Assembly: GCF_025833875.1 (NCBI RefSeq)
Contig: NZ_JAOYOD010000001.1
Coordinates: forward strand, 3,906,001-3,970,000
Source of the DNA: Reichenbachiella ulvae
GTDB taxonomy: Bacteria; Bacteroidota; Bacteroidia; Cytophagales; Cyclobacteriaceae
Length of the DNA: 64,000 bases
Direction: 5' to 3'
The translations under genes were made by a program, and so were the position numbers. How positions within the stretch are numbered: the stretch's first letter is position 1; every line of letters starts with the position of its first letter. Shown piece after piece: positions 49,749 to 58,508 of the stretch. Below the pieces are notes generated by a model that saw only the letters and a list, made by a program, of their open reading frames with translations, did not search any database and had not been told where the DNA came from.

Positions 49749-51116
49749 ATGCAGAACAATTCGACATCACTAGAAAAAGCCACCCGAATCAATCTATTCG
49801 ACCTTAGTTCGGTTCAAATGCGAACCTTTCATCTGAGCTGGTTAGCATTTTTCCTTTGTTTCTTTGGCTGGTTTGCCCATGCTCCATTGATGAACTCCAC
49901 CATTGGACCAGACATGGACTTGACACAGTCTCAAAAAATTACGGCCTTCATCGCATCTGTAGGGATTACCATTGTTGCACGTCTGTTCATAGGCAACCTT
50001 TGCGATAAAATAGGACCAAGAAAGAGTTATACATATCTGCTCGTATTTGGAGCCATAGTAGTTGCCGGATCTTCTTTGGCCTACAACTGGGAGACTTATT
50101 TGATCTCTCGTATGGCTATCGGTGTGATAGGTGCATCCTTTGTGATCACACAATACCACACCACCAAAATGTTTGCACCTAATGTAGTAGGAATTGCTAA
50201 CGCCACCACCGCAGGTTGGGGGAATCTCGGTGGAGGCGTCACGCAAGCTGTTATGCCTTTGATTGCTTCAGGAATGTTGGCCTTCGGTTTTGCCGAATCA
50301 GAACTGTCAAAATGGAGACCCGCAATGTTTGTCCCTGCGGCGATCATGCTGGTTGTCGCTTACCTTTATTGGAAATACACCCAGGACACTCCAAAAGGAA
50401 ACTTTGCCTCAACTACTGGCCTAAAACCAGAAAAGAAAGAAGGCGAATCTGGCCTTTTTATGTCAGCTGTCAAAGACAGAAGGGTATGGATTCTATTTGC
50501 CATCTATGGCGCCTGCTTCGGACTTGAACTATTTGTAAACGGAAGGGCTGCTACCTATTACCAAACGAAATTTTCGCTAGACGAAACGACTGCAGGTATG
50601 ATTGCCGCTCTTTTCGGGCTGATGAATCTGTTTGCCAGATCTACTGGAGGTTGGTTAGGAGATAAATTTTCTAGAACAGGCGGATTAGCGGGTCGCGTCA
50701 AATGGTTGACCATCGTGCTTTTCATTGAAGGTTTTGCACTGATCCTATTCTCTAGAATGGATATGCTAGGATTCGCAATCACCACGATGATCTTGTTCTC
50801 CCTTTTCGTCCAAATGGCGGAAGGAGCCACTTATTCAGTCGTTCCATTCATCAACAAAAAATCCCTTGGAGCAGTAGCTGGTATCGTAGGAGCCGGGGGC
50901 AATGTGGGTGCCGTGATTTACGCTCAGTTTCTACTGAGATCTGGGGCTACTTTAGAAAACAGTTTCATGTACTTCGGGTTGGCCGTGATTGCTATTAGCT
51001 TAATGGGATTCGGAATCAAATTTTCTAAAGCGGACGAGGAAGCCGCTCAAAAGGAGCAAAAGGAACTGGAAGCATTCGAAGCTGAAATCAAAAGAAAAGA
51101 AAAACTAGCCGCTTAA
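49749..51116 (+). CDS. narK: NRT2/NarK-type nitrate/nitrite transporter
   Basis: A 455-residue major-facilitator protein with 12 membrane segments. Nitrate signature 1 is AGWGNLGGG (about 155-163) and signature 2 is GIVGAGGNVGAV (about 378-389), both clean. It lacks the periplasmic insert of the copy at 37844. The sequence is nearer to the high-affinity NrtP/NRT2 branch in the N-terminal segment (MRTFHLSWLAFFLCFFGWFAHAP), an inference from motif style only. A charged tail of ~30 residues (KEQKELEAFEAEIKRKEK) follows TM12. Transcribed alone; a terminator follows. Confidence 0.9.
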   Translation: MQNNSTSLEKATRINLFDLSSVQMRTFHLSWLAFFLCFFGWFAHAPLMNSTIGPDMDLTQSQKITAFIASVGITIVARLFIGNLCDKIGPRKSYTYLLVFGAIVVAGSSLAYNWETYLISRMAIGVIGASFVITQYHTTKMFAPNVVGIANATTAGWGNLGGGVTQAVMPLIASGMLAFGFAESELSKWRPAMFVPAAIMLVVAYLYWKYTQDTPKGNFASTTGLKPEKKEGESGLFMSAVKDRRVWILFAIYGACFGLELFVNGRAATYYQTKFSLDETTAGMIAALFGLMNLFARSTGGWLGDKFSRTGGLAGRVKWLTIVLFIEGFALILFSRMDMLGFAITTMILFSLFVQMAEGATYSVVPFINKKSLGAVAGIVGAGGNVGAVIYAQFLLRSGATLENSFMYFGLAVIAISLMGFGIKFSKADEEAAQKEQKELEAFEAEIKRKEKLAA

Positions 51117-51141
51117 TCATTCCTATATCACTTTATTTAAG

Positions 51142-51170
51142 AGCCTTAGTCACTGACTGAGGCTTTTTTT
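51142..51170 (+). terminator. Factor-independent terminator of narK (second copy)
   Basis: A 9-base-pair stem (AGCCTTAGT with ACTGAGGCT, one G-T pair), then seven T, 25 bases after the stop. It overlaps the 3' end of the convergent oxidoreductase gene. Confidence 0.85.
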
Positions 51171-52278
51171 ATGAAAAAGGCTTGCCATGGCTGGCCGCTA
51201 TCAATCTGGAAGCAATCGCCGGTTTTTTCACAAGTCCCACCGCCCATTCGGACAAAATTTCTGATCCGAAGAGTTTCTGAAACTGTCGCCCTACCCAAAG
51301 ACGTTGTGAAAAGGCCTTATTCCATTCCTTAACATATTCTTTCTCTAACCGGGCTCTATTTATCTTTCCATCATTCCAATTTGCTAGAATTAGCCCTGAC
51401 AGCAAATAGGCGGACCGAATCGCCATGGCCATGCCATTGCCGCAGAGAGGCGTAATCATGCCCGCAGTATCGCCACTCATGAATATGTGGTCATGCAGTG
51501 GGCCCTTTTTTTCGAATGAAATCTCATTGATTACGATTGGTTGATCGAAAAGGAAATCAGAATTCTCCCAGATGGCCTTCAAGTGCGAGTTTCGATGTAA
51601 AATTTCAGCTTCCATCTCTGCAACACTTCGGTCTTTTAGGTTGTCTCGATGGCTCAGATAGCATAGGTTATAAGTATCACCACCCACTGAACTCAAACCG
51701 CAATAACCGTTTTTAAAATTATGGAGAGCAATCAAATTTTTGGGTAAATCAGTTTTGATGTGGTACTTGACCCCTAGATAAGGCGATCGCCGTTTCATGA
51801 AATCACGATCCATCTCTCGATCTAAAGCCGATCGCTTGCCAAAGGCTCCAATGACCAATCGCGATTTTAGTATCTCTTTATTTGCGGCCACAAAAAAATC
51901 CTCTTCCTCATAGCGAACAGATTGAACACTACGACCTGTTAAAACTTCCGCTCCAGCCTCCTTGGCTTGTTCAAAGAGAAATTGATCCAGGTCGTATCGA
52001 CTGATTCCAAATCCACCCAAACCTAAAGGAGCCTCTGCTGTTTTTCCAGAGATAGAACTCAAGCTAAAGTGCTTAATTTCGGCTGGATTTAATTCCTTAG
52101 GAAACAAAGCATTGGTTTCTAAAAAAGGTCTCACTTCGTTGGAGATATATTCGCCACACACCCGATGAAATGGGTAGTTTTTCTTCTCTATCAGCAGTAC
52201 ATCTAGCCCGCTTCGTGAAAGCAATGTGGCATTGACCAATCCTGCCAATCCACCCCCAATGATGATCACATCCCGCAT
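51169..52278 (-). CDS. FAD-dependent oxidoreductase (geranylgeranyl-reductase-like)
   Basis: A 369-residue flavoprotein. The N-terminal dinucleotide-binding motif is IIIGGGLAGLVNATLL (5-20) with Glu31 at the end of strand 2. A second FAD motif MSGDTAGMITPLCGNGMAMAI lies at about 267-287. The pattern resembles the geranylgeranyl reductase and halogenase-like group, which acts on lipid or aromatic substrates. The substrate is unknown. It is not obviously linked to either neighbour. Confidence 0.8.
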   Translation of the reverse strand: MRDVIIIGGGLAGLVNATLLSRSGLDVLLIEKKNYPFHRVCGEYISNEVRPFLETNALFPKELNPAEIKHFSLSSISGKTAEAPLGLGGFGISRYDLDQFLFEQAKEAGAEVLTGRSVQSVRYEEEDFFVAANKEILKSRLVIGAFGKRSALDREMDRDFMKRRSPYLGVKYHIKTDLPKNLIALHNFKNGYCGLSSVGGDTYNLCYLSHRDNLKDRSVAEMEAEILHRNSHLKAIWENSDFLFDQPIVINEISFEKKGPLHDHIFMSGDTAGMITPLCGNGMAMAIRSAYLLSGLILANWNDGKINRARLEKEYVKEWNKAFSQRLWVGRQFQKLFGSEILSEWAVGLVKKPAIASRLIAASHGKPFS

Positions 52279-52353
52279 GGTCTAAAGATCCATAAAAATC
52301 CATTCACAGCCATCAATCCAAGGAAATAATCCGATTTAGCTTAATTTAGCGCC

Positions 52354-53289
52354 ATGAACAAATACCCAAAACCAGGATGGGCCATCCTACTATTTTTCCT
52401 TCTTTTTATCTTAGGATGCCAAACAAAAACCGCAGATCCCAGGCCGACTATTTCTTTCACATTTGATGATGGATCGGTCCGAGATATGCCAGGGTATCCT
52501 GGAGCAGAGTGGAACCAGATGATTTTGGACAACTTGCAGGATCATGACCTAAAGGCTGTTTTCTTTGTCAATGGAAAGAATCTACAGGGAGAAAAAGGCG
52601 ATCAAGTCCTCAAAGCATGGAATAAAGCTGGACATAAAATAGGAAACCATACTTACTCACACCCAAATTTTGATGGGGAGATCACACTAGAAGAATACAA
52701 GGTTGAAATGCTAAAAAATGATTCTATCATTCGTCAATATAGCAATTACTACCCCTACTTTCGCTTTCCCTATCTCAGGCGAGGCAATACCATCGAGAAA
52801 AGAGATGGCTTTCGTCAATTTTTAAAAGAGCACAATTACCGACATGGCTATGTTACAGCCGATGGATATGATTGGTACATCAACGACCGATTGGTTGATG
52901 CACTTAAAAAAGACAGTGCCAGGGACGTCAGTGACTTTCAGGAGTTCTATGTATTGCACAACTTTCAGTCTGCTCAATTCTTTGACTCGCTAGCTACCGC
53001 TATGCAAGGAAGAAAAATCAAACACACCATGCTACTGCATCACAATCTCGCCGCTGCCTTGTTTCTGGATGACTTGATTGCTCATTTCAAAGCCAAGGGT
53101 TGGGAGGTGATAGATGCAGAAGAGGCCTTTCAGGATGAAATATTTCAATCCATACCAAATGAAATGCCCGCTGGTGGTGATCTCATAGGATCAATTGCTA
53201 AAGAGGACAAAGAATTTTTCAAGACATTGGTATATCGCAACATGGGGAGCGAATATTTGAAAACCCAAATGGACAGTTTGAAGTTATAA
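52354..53289 (+). CDS. Polysaccharide deacetylase lipoprotein (NodB fold)
   Basis: A 311-residue lipoprotein (lipobox LGCQ, Cys22). The NodB-type deacetylase domain covers about 30-165: motif 1 TFDDG (36-40), motif 2 HTYSHP (about 107-112, metal His pair), and RFPYLRRG (about 135-142). A C-terminal region with LLHHN follows (about 226-230). It probably removes N- or O-acetyl groups from a surface or peptidoglycan-derived glycan. First gene of a short unit with the msrC-like and acetyltransferase genes, four bases upstream of the former. Confidence 0.85.
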   Translation: MNKYPKPGWAILLFFLLFILGCQTKTADPRPTISFTFDDGSVRDMPGYPGAEWNQMILDNLQDHDLKAVFFVNGKNLQGEKGDQVLKAWNKAGHKIGNHTYSHPNFDGEITLEEYKVEMLKNDSIIRQYSNYYPYFRFPYLRRGNTIEKRDGFRQFLKEHNYRHGYVTADGYDWYINDRLVDALKKDSARDVSDFQEFYVLHNFQSAQFFDSLATAMQGRKIKHTMLLHHNLAAALFLDDLIAHFKAKGWEVIDAEEAFQDEIFQSIPNEMPAGGDLIGSIAKEDKEFFKTLVYRNMGSEYLKTQMDSLKL

Positions 53290-53293
53290 GAGC

Positions 53294-53761
53294 ATGGCAG
53301 AAGAATTAATTCTACAAGGAACAAATAAAGAAGAGGTCTATCAATCACTCATTCCTCAAATCAAAGCATTAGTAGCCGATGAAAGTGACTGGATTGCCAA
53401 CCTGGCCAATACCTCTGCAGCACTGAAAGAGGCTTTTGGCTTTCTCTGGGTGGGATTCTATATCGTCAAAGAAGACCAGCTGGTACTAGGTCCTTTCCAA
53501 GGCCCAATAGCATGTACACGAATTTCCAAAGGAAAAGGAGTCTGTGGTACCGCATGGGCTGAAGCTAAGACGCAAGTGGTAGTAGATGTCGATCAGTTTC
53601 CTGGGCACATAGCCTGTAGTTCGGCTTCCCGGTCAGAAATCGTATTGCCTGTTATTAAGGATGGCCAGGTTGTGGCGGTTCTTGATATTGATAGTGAACA
53701 ACTAGGTACATTTGACGAAATAGATCAAAAGTATCTAGAGGACCTGCTCACTGCATTATGA
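53294..53761 (+). CDS. msrC: GAF-domain free-methionine-R-sulfoxide reductase
   Basis: A 155-residue cytosolic GAF-domain enzyme that reduces free methionine-R-sulfoxide. The redox cysteines are in ACTRISKGKGVCGTAWAE (about 74-91) and HIACSSASRSEIVLP (about 105-119), the standard pattern of this family. WVGFYIV (52-58) and AVLDIDSE (about 135-142) complete the fold. The stop overlaps the start of the next gene by four bases (ATGA). Confidence 0.9.
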   Translation: MAEELILQGTNKEEVYQSLIPQIKALVADESDWIANLANTSAALKEAFGFLWVGFYIVKEDQLVLGPFQGPIACTRISKGKGVCGTAWAEAKTQVVVDVDQFPGHIACSSASRSEIVLPVIKDGQVVAVLDIDSEQLGTFDEIDQKYLEDLLTAL

Positions 53762-54273
53762 GTCATTTTAGTATCAAGGAAATCAAAAGTTATCTCAGTG
53801 ATGAATACAAGGACTTTTTTACCAAAGGACTCATTGATGAAACGGATAACTTCCGCATCAGTCCGGCTGATGAAAAAGACCTGAATTTCCCGACCCACGA
53901 TCGAGAAGACAGCTTCACGCTAGGTGCATATGTCAATGACAGACTAGCAGGAGTTGTGAGCTTCCAACGTGAAGGTGCCAATAGAGAAAAACTTCGTCAC
54001 AAAGGCTTGTTGTTCAGGATGTATGTGCAACGAGAGCATAGCGGTCAGGGCATAGGCTCAGCACTCATTCAAAAAGTACTAGATCGCACTCAAGCTCTGC
54101 CTAATCTTGAGCAAATCAACCTGACAGTCATAGCAAGTAATCCGGCTGCCAGACACCTCTATCAAAAGTTCGGTTTCAAAAGCTATTCCCTGGAAAAACA
54201 AGCTGTCAAATTCAAAGGCAAGTATTTTGATGAAGAATCTATGGTTTTATTTATTCCTCATCAGGAAGGCTAG
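53758..54273 (+). CDS. GNAT-family N-acetyltransferase
   Basis: A 171-residue acetyltransferase. The acetyl-CoA loop is REHSGQGIGSALIQKVL (about 97-113), preceded by the LFRMYV strand and followed by NPAARHLYQKFGFK, the typical C-terminal motif of GNAT enzymes. The substrate is unknown. Overlaps msrC by four bases, so translation is coupled. The last codons form the 5' arm of a hairpin. Confidence 0.85.
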   Translation: MSHFSIKEIKSYLSDEYKDFFTKGLIDETDNFRISPADEKDLNFPTHDREDSFTLGAYVNDRLAGVVSFQREGANREKLRHKGLLFRMYVQREHSGQGIGSALIQKVLDRTQALPNLEQINLTVIASNPAARHLYQKFGFKSYSLEKQAVKFKGKYFDEESMVLFIPHQEG

Positions 54274-55126
54274 CCCCAACCTTCCTTTTAATGTCATAAA
54301 ACTCATACTGAAGCTCTGTACCAGATTTATCATCCAGAATAAATCCGTCCCTACGTCGATCATATAGCACCTCGTAAAACTGCTCTCCCAGCTGACCGGC
54401 GAGTAGAACTTCATTGCTGGTGTATCGATCGGACAGGAGCATTTTCACGGGTCTGTTGACTGGTACTTGCAGATGGATAAAGTCTTCTATCCATACCTCT
54501 TCACTCTCTCCAAAAAGTGTGACATGGATAGGGTCTTTGGTCTTTTGAAACCGGGTCCTGTAAATGTATACCGAACCCAATATTTCGTCCTCAGCTGGAG
54601 GATTCTCTTCGTAGTTTCGCTGGTTATATGCCATTAACAACTGTTCGATATTCTTTTGTCTATGTCTATATTCCGCAGACCTCATGGCTTTGAATACCTT
54701 AGTATCATCTGACACCATATTCAGCAGTTGCTCAAATTGATCTTGAGCCTCTTCCCCTTTCGTGTATTTGTTATACACCTCTTTTAGCTCTCCATTCTTC
54801 TCGGCAAACAAGGCATTACCCTCTTTCTCATAAACATAGAGCGTAATAGGACCAACGATCAGTCGCTCAACAAAGAGGTAATTCGTCGTGTCTTCAGGAT
54901 CAAAGATCAGAAAATAATCCTGCTCAGAATTCACCTCCGCATAGCCTAAAACCGAATCAGGCTGGTAATCTACCAATTCCCCTTCCTCAAAATCCTTAAT
55001 TCTGATTACATCCTCATATTCCTGCATTCTCAAAAAGGGCACCCTTTCACCAGAATTCAACACCAGAATATCCTGAGCCAAAGATTCTAGTGAAAAAAAC
55101 ATCAATATTACCACCAGGTATTTCAT
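54251..55126 (-). CDS. Exported protein of unknown function
   Basis: A 291-residue exported protein with signal peptide 1-17 (SLESLAQ), then a beta-rich region (about 20-105; ILVLNSGERVPFLRM, YLFVERLIVGPITLYVYEKEG), a helical middle (about 120-180) and a C-terminal beta region. Charged throughout, no lipobox, no family recognised. The 3' end overlaps the convergent acetyltransferase by 23 bases. Confidence 0.65.
   Translation of the reverse strand: MKYLVVILMFFSLESLAQDILVLNSGERVPFLRMQEYEDVIRIKDFEEGELVDYQPDSVLGYAEVNSEQDYFLIFDPEDTTNYLFVERLIVGPITLYVYEKEGNALFAEKNGELKEVYNKYTKGEEAQDQFEQLLNMVSDDTKVFKAMRSAEYRHRQKNIEQLLMAYNQRNYEENPPAEDEILGSVYIYRTRFQKTKDPIHVTLFGESEEVWIEDFIHLQVPVNRPVKMLLSDRYTSNEVLLAGQLGEQFYEVLYDRRRDGFILDDKSGTELQYEFYDIKRKVGASLPDEE
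54263..54286 (+). terminator. Hairpin around the acetyltransferase stop codon
   Basis: A 7-base-pair stem (AGGAAGG and CCTTCCT) with the TAG stop in the loop, then TTTA. It lies inside the 3' end of the convergent gene and is only a weak terminator. Confidence 0.4.
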
Positions 55127-55141
55127 TTGTCTAGAGCTAAA

Positions 55142-55149
55142 TAAATTTG
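55142..55149 (+). promoter_or_regulatory. Bacteroidota -7 element for the small lipoprotein gene
   Basis: TAAATTTG matches TAnnTTTG, 59 bases before the ATG at 55209. A TTTG lies upstream at 55127-55130, but at short spacing. Confidence 0.4.
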
Positions 55150-55208
55150 TGTTACAACCAAAAACATCTGCATAGTGCCTTTACTATAGCAAATCAAAAT
55201 ATATAAAG

Positions 55209-55631
55209 ATGAAAATGCTATTATCCCTATCAATTGTGTTGGTTTTTCTTGCCTCTTGCCAGCAACAGGAGGTTATTCATGAAGAAAACATAGACAATCC
55301 ACTTGTCGGCAAATGGAAACTAATAGAACAACTCGCAGATCCTGGTGATGGAAGTGGTACCTTCCGAGCCACTGACAAAAATTTACAGATTGAGTTTTTT
55401 GAGAATAAAACATTCAAGGCCACCCGATCGATGTGTAGTCTCGCCAATTATGAGCCACAAACCACCGAAGGAAAGGTGGACTTAAATTTAGAAGTTCTTT
55501 ATCCTGAAGGATGTGACAATTTGTATGATGATGTAGAGTTCCAAATCCAATACAAGATGGAGGATGGTCAACTACTGCTGTATTATTTCTGCATAGAAGG
55601 TTGCGGACAAAAGTTCGAAAAACTGAATTAA
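55209..55631 (+). CDS. Lipocalin-like lipoprotein
   Basis: A 140-residue lipoprotein (lipobox LASC, Cys17). After a short linker, residues 31-140 have the start of lipocalin-like proteins (LVGKWKLIEQ at 31-40), eight or so beta strands and paired cysteines (MCSL, GCDN, FCIEGC). Small Bacteroidota lipoproteins with this pattern are common and of unknown ligand. Transcribed alone. Confidence 0.7.
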   Translation: MKMLLSLSIVLVFLASCQQQEVIHEENIDNPLVGKWKLIEQLADPGDGSGTFRATDKNLQIEFFENKTFKATRSMCSLANYEPQTTEGKVDLNLEVLYPEGCDNLYDDVEFQIQYKMEDGQLLLYYFCIEGCGQKFEKLN

Positions 55632-55670
55632 ATCATATTGACAGCAAGAACCTCTAAGCTGGGCTGAACG

Positions 55671-55678
55671 TATCTTTG
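55671..55678 (+). promoter_or_regulatory. Bacteroidota -7 element for the hemolysin-III-like gene
   Basis: TATCTTTG matches TAnnTTTG, 22 bases before the ATG at 55701, implying a very short leader. Confidence 0.45.
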
Positions 55679-55700
55679 TCATCAAAATGAAGATCATCAA

Positions 55701-56351
55701 ATGGGTCAGCGAAAGGAAAAAAACCAAACTATAGGGGAAGAAATATCCAATGCCATTTCTCATGGCATTACAGCATTGACGGCCATAGGGGGATTTGTAG
55801 TGCTAATCGTATTCGGAGCTAAGAGCGATCAGCCCTGGAGCTTGTTTAGCGCGTTGTTTTATGGCAGTAGTTTGGTGTTATTATATACCTTCTCTACCCT
55901 ATATCATAGCCTGACCCACCAAAAAGCCAAACGTGTATTCAATATCCTGGATCATTGTGGGATATTTCTGCTCATCGCTGGTACCTATACACCTGTGATG
56001 CTTATTACGATTGGGGGAGTCACTGGCTGGGTGTTTTTTGGTATCCAATGGAGTATGGCAGTCATCGGGATCGTACTAAAAGTATTTTTCACAGGCAGAT
56101 TCAATCTACTATCTACTCTGCTTTATGCCTTCATGGGCTGGATTGTTGTCTTTCAGTACGATACGGTTCGAAACGCCATGGAAAATGGTGCCTTTTGGCT
56201 GCTAGCTGCTGGTGGTTTTTGCTATACCATTGGTATTATTTTTTACATCATTGATTACCGTCTTAAGTTCGCCCATTTCATCTGGCATCTATTCGTAATG
56301 GCTGGCAGTATCCTTCATTATCTCATGATGGTGCTATATGTCTTCAAATAA
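55701..56351 (+). CDS. Hemolysin-III/PAQR-family membrane protein
   Basis: A 216-residue protein with seven membrane segments. The family's metal-site motifs are present: EEISNAISHG (13-22), STLYHSL near residue 65, LDHCGIFLLIAGTYTP near 84-99, and FAHFIWHLFVMAGSILHY near 191-208, with the His pair that binds zinc. Related animal proteins are adiponectin/progestin receptors and some act as ceramidases. The bacterial role (YqfA-like) is uncertain. Transcribed alone. Confidence 0.88.
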   Translation: MGQRKEKNQTIGEEISNAISHGITALTAIGGFVVLIVFGAKSDQPWSLFSALFYGSSLVLLYTFSTLYHSLTHQKAKRVFNILDHCGIFLLIAGTYTPVMLITIGGVTGWVFFGIQWSMAVIGIVLKVFFTGRFNLLSTLLYAFMGWIVVFQYDTVRNAMENGAFWLLAAGGFCYTIGIIFYIIDYRLKFAHFIWHLFVMAGSILHYLMMVLYVFK

Positions 56352-56423
56352 ATGAGACTCGAACTTTTCACACAATAATTTAGCAGTCCATCGTTTTATA
56401 GCGCGTAACAAAACCAATAGACT

Positions 56424-57392
56424 ATGAATCGAGCTATTTTTCTATTACTGTTAATCACAGCTGTATCCTGTCAGGACAATTCTAAGGACGTAGATATTCA
56501 AGAAGAAATAGAAACTACTCCGCGTACAACCGAACTAAGAACATACATTTTCGGGCACAGCCTGATCAACCACGAATACAATGTAAACCCAGTCCCTAGC
56601 AATGAAACTTCCGTTCCTCATTGGATGTTTTTACTAGCCGAGGCTGCCAACTACCAATACGGCGTTTCCGGTCAATATGGCTTCTTACCACAGCACGATG
56701 ATCTGCCTCCAATACCTCAATGGGGCTTTGACATCATCCCTACAATCTGGAGTGACGAAACAGGCGATCAATTCAGTGATGTTGACTTCAATTCGATACT
56801 CATTACTGCGGGCAATTTCATCCAATACAAAGGCCCTGAGGAAACCTACGACGGTGACGCTTCTGATACTTCTCCAGTATTGTCGACACTTACTATCACG
56901 GATTGGACGACCAGTCAAGAAGAGGGTTTAGATATCTATATCTATGAAAATTGGCCAGATATGGCAGGGTATATCAATTCTTTCCCACCAACTGAATCAG
57001 AATTTGCCAATTACCAAGCTTATACCACCGGAGATTTCCACCAATGGTGGCTAGACTATCACGATGCGCTCGTGGAGGCAAGACCCAATCAAAGCATTCA
57101 TATGATTCCTGTAGGTCCGATACTAAGCCATTTGTTGACTGAAACTAACTTAAGCGAAATCCCAGTCGACATACTGTATGAAGATGACGCGCCTCATGGA
57201 CGACCCACGGTTTACTTTTTGGCTGCTATGATCACCTACTCCGCCATGTATGGAGAGATGCCTCCAGCAGATTTTACAATTCCTGATATCATAGACTCAC
57301 GGGTAGCAGAAAACTATGCCGCCGTTAGAGAAATAATCTGGAGCGAATTAGAAGCTTTTGAAGATCAAGACGGCAACAGCAGAGTGTGGTAA
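56424..57392 (+). CDS. Lipoprotein with possible SGNH-hydrolase-like fold
   Basis: A 322-residue lipoprotein (lipobox VSC, Cys16). The segment YIFGHSLINHEY (about 41-52) resembles the serine block of SGNH/GDSL hydrolases (GHSL instead of GDSL). Near the C-terminus DDAPHGRPTVYFLAAMIT (about 252-269) has the D-x-x-H arrangement of the block V catalytic pair. The oxyanion residues of blocks II and III are less clear (ITAGNFIQYKG may be one). No close family recognised. Possibly an esterase or carbohydrate esterase. The last codons form the 5' arm of a terminator. Confidence 0.55.
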   Translation: MNRAIFLLLLITAVSCQDNSKDVDIQEEIETTPRTTELRTYIFGHSLINHEYNVNPVPSNETSVPHWMFLLAEAANYQYGVSGQYGFLPQHDDLPPIPQWGFDIIPTIWSDETGDQFSDVDFNSILITAGNFIQYKGPEETYDGDASDTSPVLSTLTITDWTTSQEEGLDIYIYENWPDMAGYINSFPPTESEFANYQAYTTGDFHQWWLDYHDALVEARPNQSIHMIPVGPILSHLLTETNLSEIPVDILYEDDAPHGRPTVYFLAAMITYSAMYGEMPPADFTIPDIIDSRVAENYAAVREIIWSELEAFEDQDGNSRVW

Positions 57393-57407
57393 TCACTCTG
57401 CTTTTTT
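57378..57407 (+). terminator. Factor-independent terminator containing the stop codon
   Basis: A perfect 9-base-pair stem (AGCAGAGTG and CACTCTGCT) and a seven-base loop holding the TAA stop at 57390-57392, followed by a T-run. The lgt gene ends one base later on the opposite strand. Confidence 0.85.
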
Positions 57408-58499
57408 ATCCTTAGGAGTAAATCCCCAGCACTTAATCACAACTACCAATCCAATAATAAACATTGGGATGCTGAGCCATTGCCCCATATTGAGTGGAAT
57501 ATCTGCTTCCCAAGCCTCTTGATTTTCTTTGAAAAACTCGACAAAGAAGCGTTCGGACCAGAGCATCATCATAAAAACTCCGAACAAAAACCCTGTTTTG
57601 ATTTGGGAACGGTGATGGTACCAGATATGGGCTAAAATAAGAAACATAATCACACAGGCCAAAGCTTCATAGAGCTGCCCCGGATGCCTTGGGATGGCCA
57701 AAACTGCTACATCAGCCTGCTGCACTCCTCTTCTCTCATAAGTGTCATACACCACCGCCTGATTGGCTGGTAGCGCGATATGTTCAGCAACTCCATAGTA
57801 TCTATCAATCGCACGAGGGAGCGTAGTTTCAAAAAACAGTTTGGCATTTGCTTCATCCAACTTCACGGTTCTTTTGTATTCCAGATGAATCGTCATAGGG
57901 ATTTTACCCGCTTCGGTACTTTCTATTTTACCACCCTTTTCAAAGCTCACTTCTTCTATTCTTGAGTCCAGACTGGTAAACATGTCTTCGGCACTTCTGG
58001 CAAACACGATCCCTGAATCTGAACCCGTAGGTAAGCCAATAATTTCAGAGTTCATGAAATTACCAAAACGAATGCATGCGCCCACTAGAACGGTCACAAT
58101 AGCCACTCGATCCAAAATCCACAAGTAACTCTGATCAGCATGTTTTCGACTGTAGAGATATAAAGCAATCAGCATTCCTATTGCGCCACCGTGGCTAGCC
58201 AATCCACCTTCCCATATTTTCAGAATTTCAAATGGATTGCTCAAATAATAGCCGGGATTATAAAATAAGCAGTGTCCCAATCGGGCTCCCACCACTACAG
58301 CTATTACCAAATACATGGTCAACTGATCTACATTTTTTTGCTTTTTTCCTTCAGTCTTAAAGATCCAATACATGACTTGCTGCGCCAGAATAAAACCAAG
58401 TGCAAACAAAAGACCGTACCATCTTACTGGATGATTCAGGCCTGGAATAACAAACATCTCAGGACTGGGACTCCAAATAATCATTTCAAATAATGTCAT
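57393..58499 (-). CDS. lgt: Prolipoprotein diacylglyceryl transferase with periplasmic insert
   Basis: Transfers diacylglyceryl from phosphatidylglycerol to the lipobox cysteine, serving the many lipoproteins in this window. The 368-residue inner-membrane protein has HGGAIG (103-108), RFGNFMNSEIIG (144-155) and HPGQLYEA (272-279), all active-site regions. Standard Lgt has ~280-290 residues; here about 100 extra residues (about 168-268) lie in the arm loop between core helices. Seven membrane segments are predicted. It may be co-transcribed with trkH, which lies 9 bases upstream. Confidence 0.93.
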   Translation of the reverse strand: MTLFEMIIWSPSPEMFVIPGLNHPVRWYGLLFALGFILAQQVMYWIFKTEGKKQKNVDQLTMYLVIAVVVGARLGHCLFYNPGYYLSNPFEILKIWEGGLASHGGAIGMLIALYLYSRKHADQSYLWILDRVAIVTVLVGACIRFGNFMNSEIIGLPTGSDSGIVFARSAEDMFTSLDSRIEEVSFEKGGKIESTEAGKIPMTIHLEYKRTVKLDEANAKLFFETTLPRAIDRYYGVAEHIALPANQAVVYDTYERRGVQQADVAVLAIPRHPGQLYEALACVIMFLILAHIWYHHRSQIKTGFLFGVFMMMLWSERFFVEFFKENQEAWEADIPLNMGQWLSIPMFIIGLVVVIKCWGFTPKDKKAE

Positions 58500-58508
58500 G
58501 TGTTCTCT

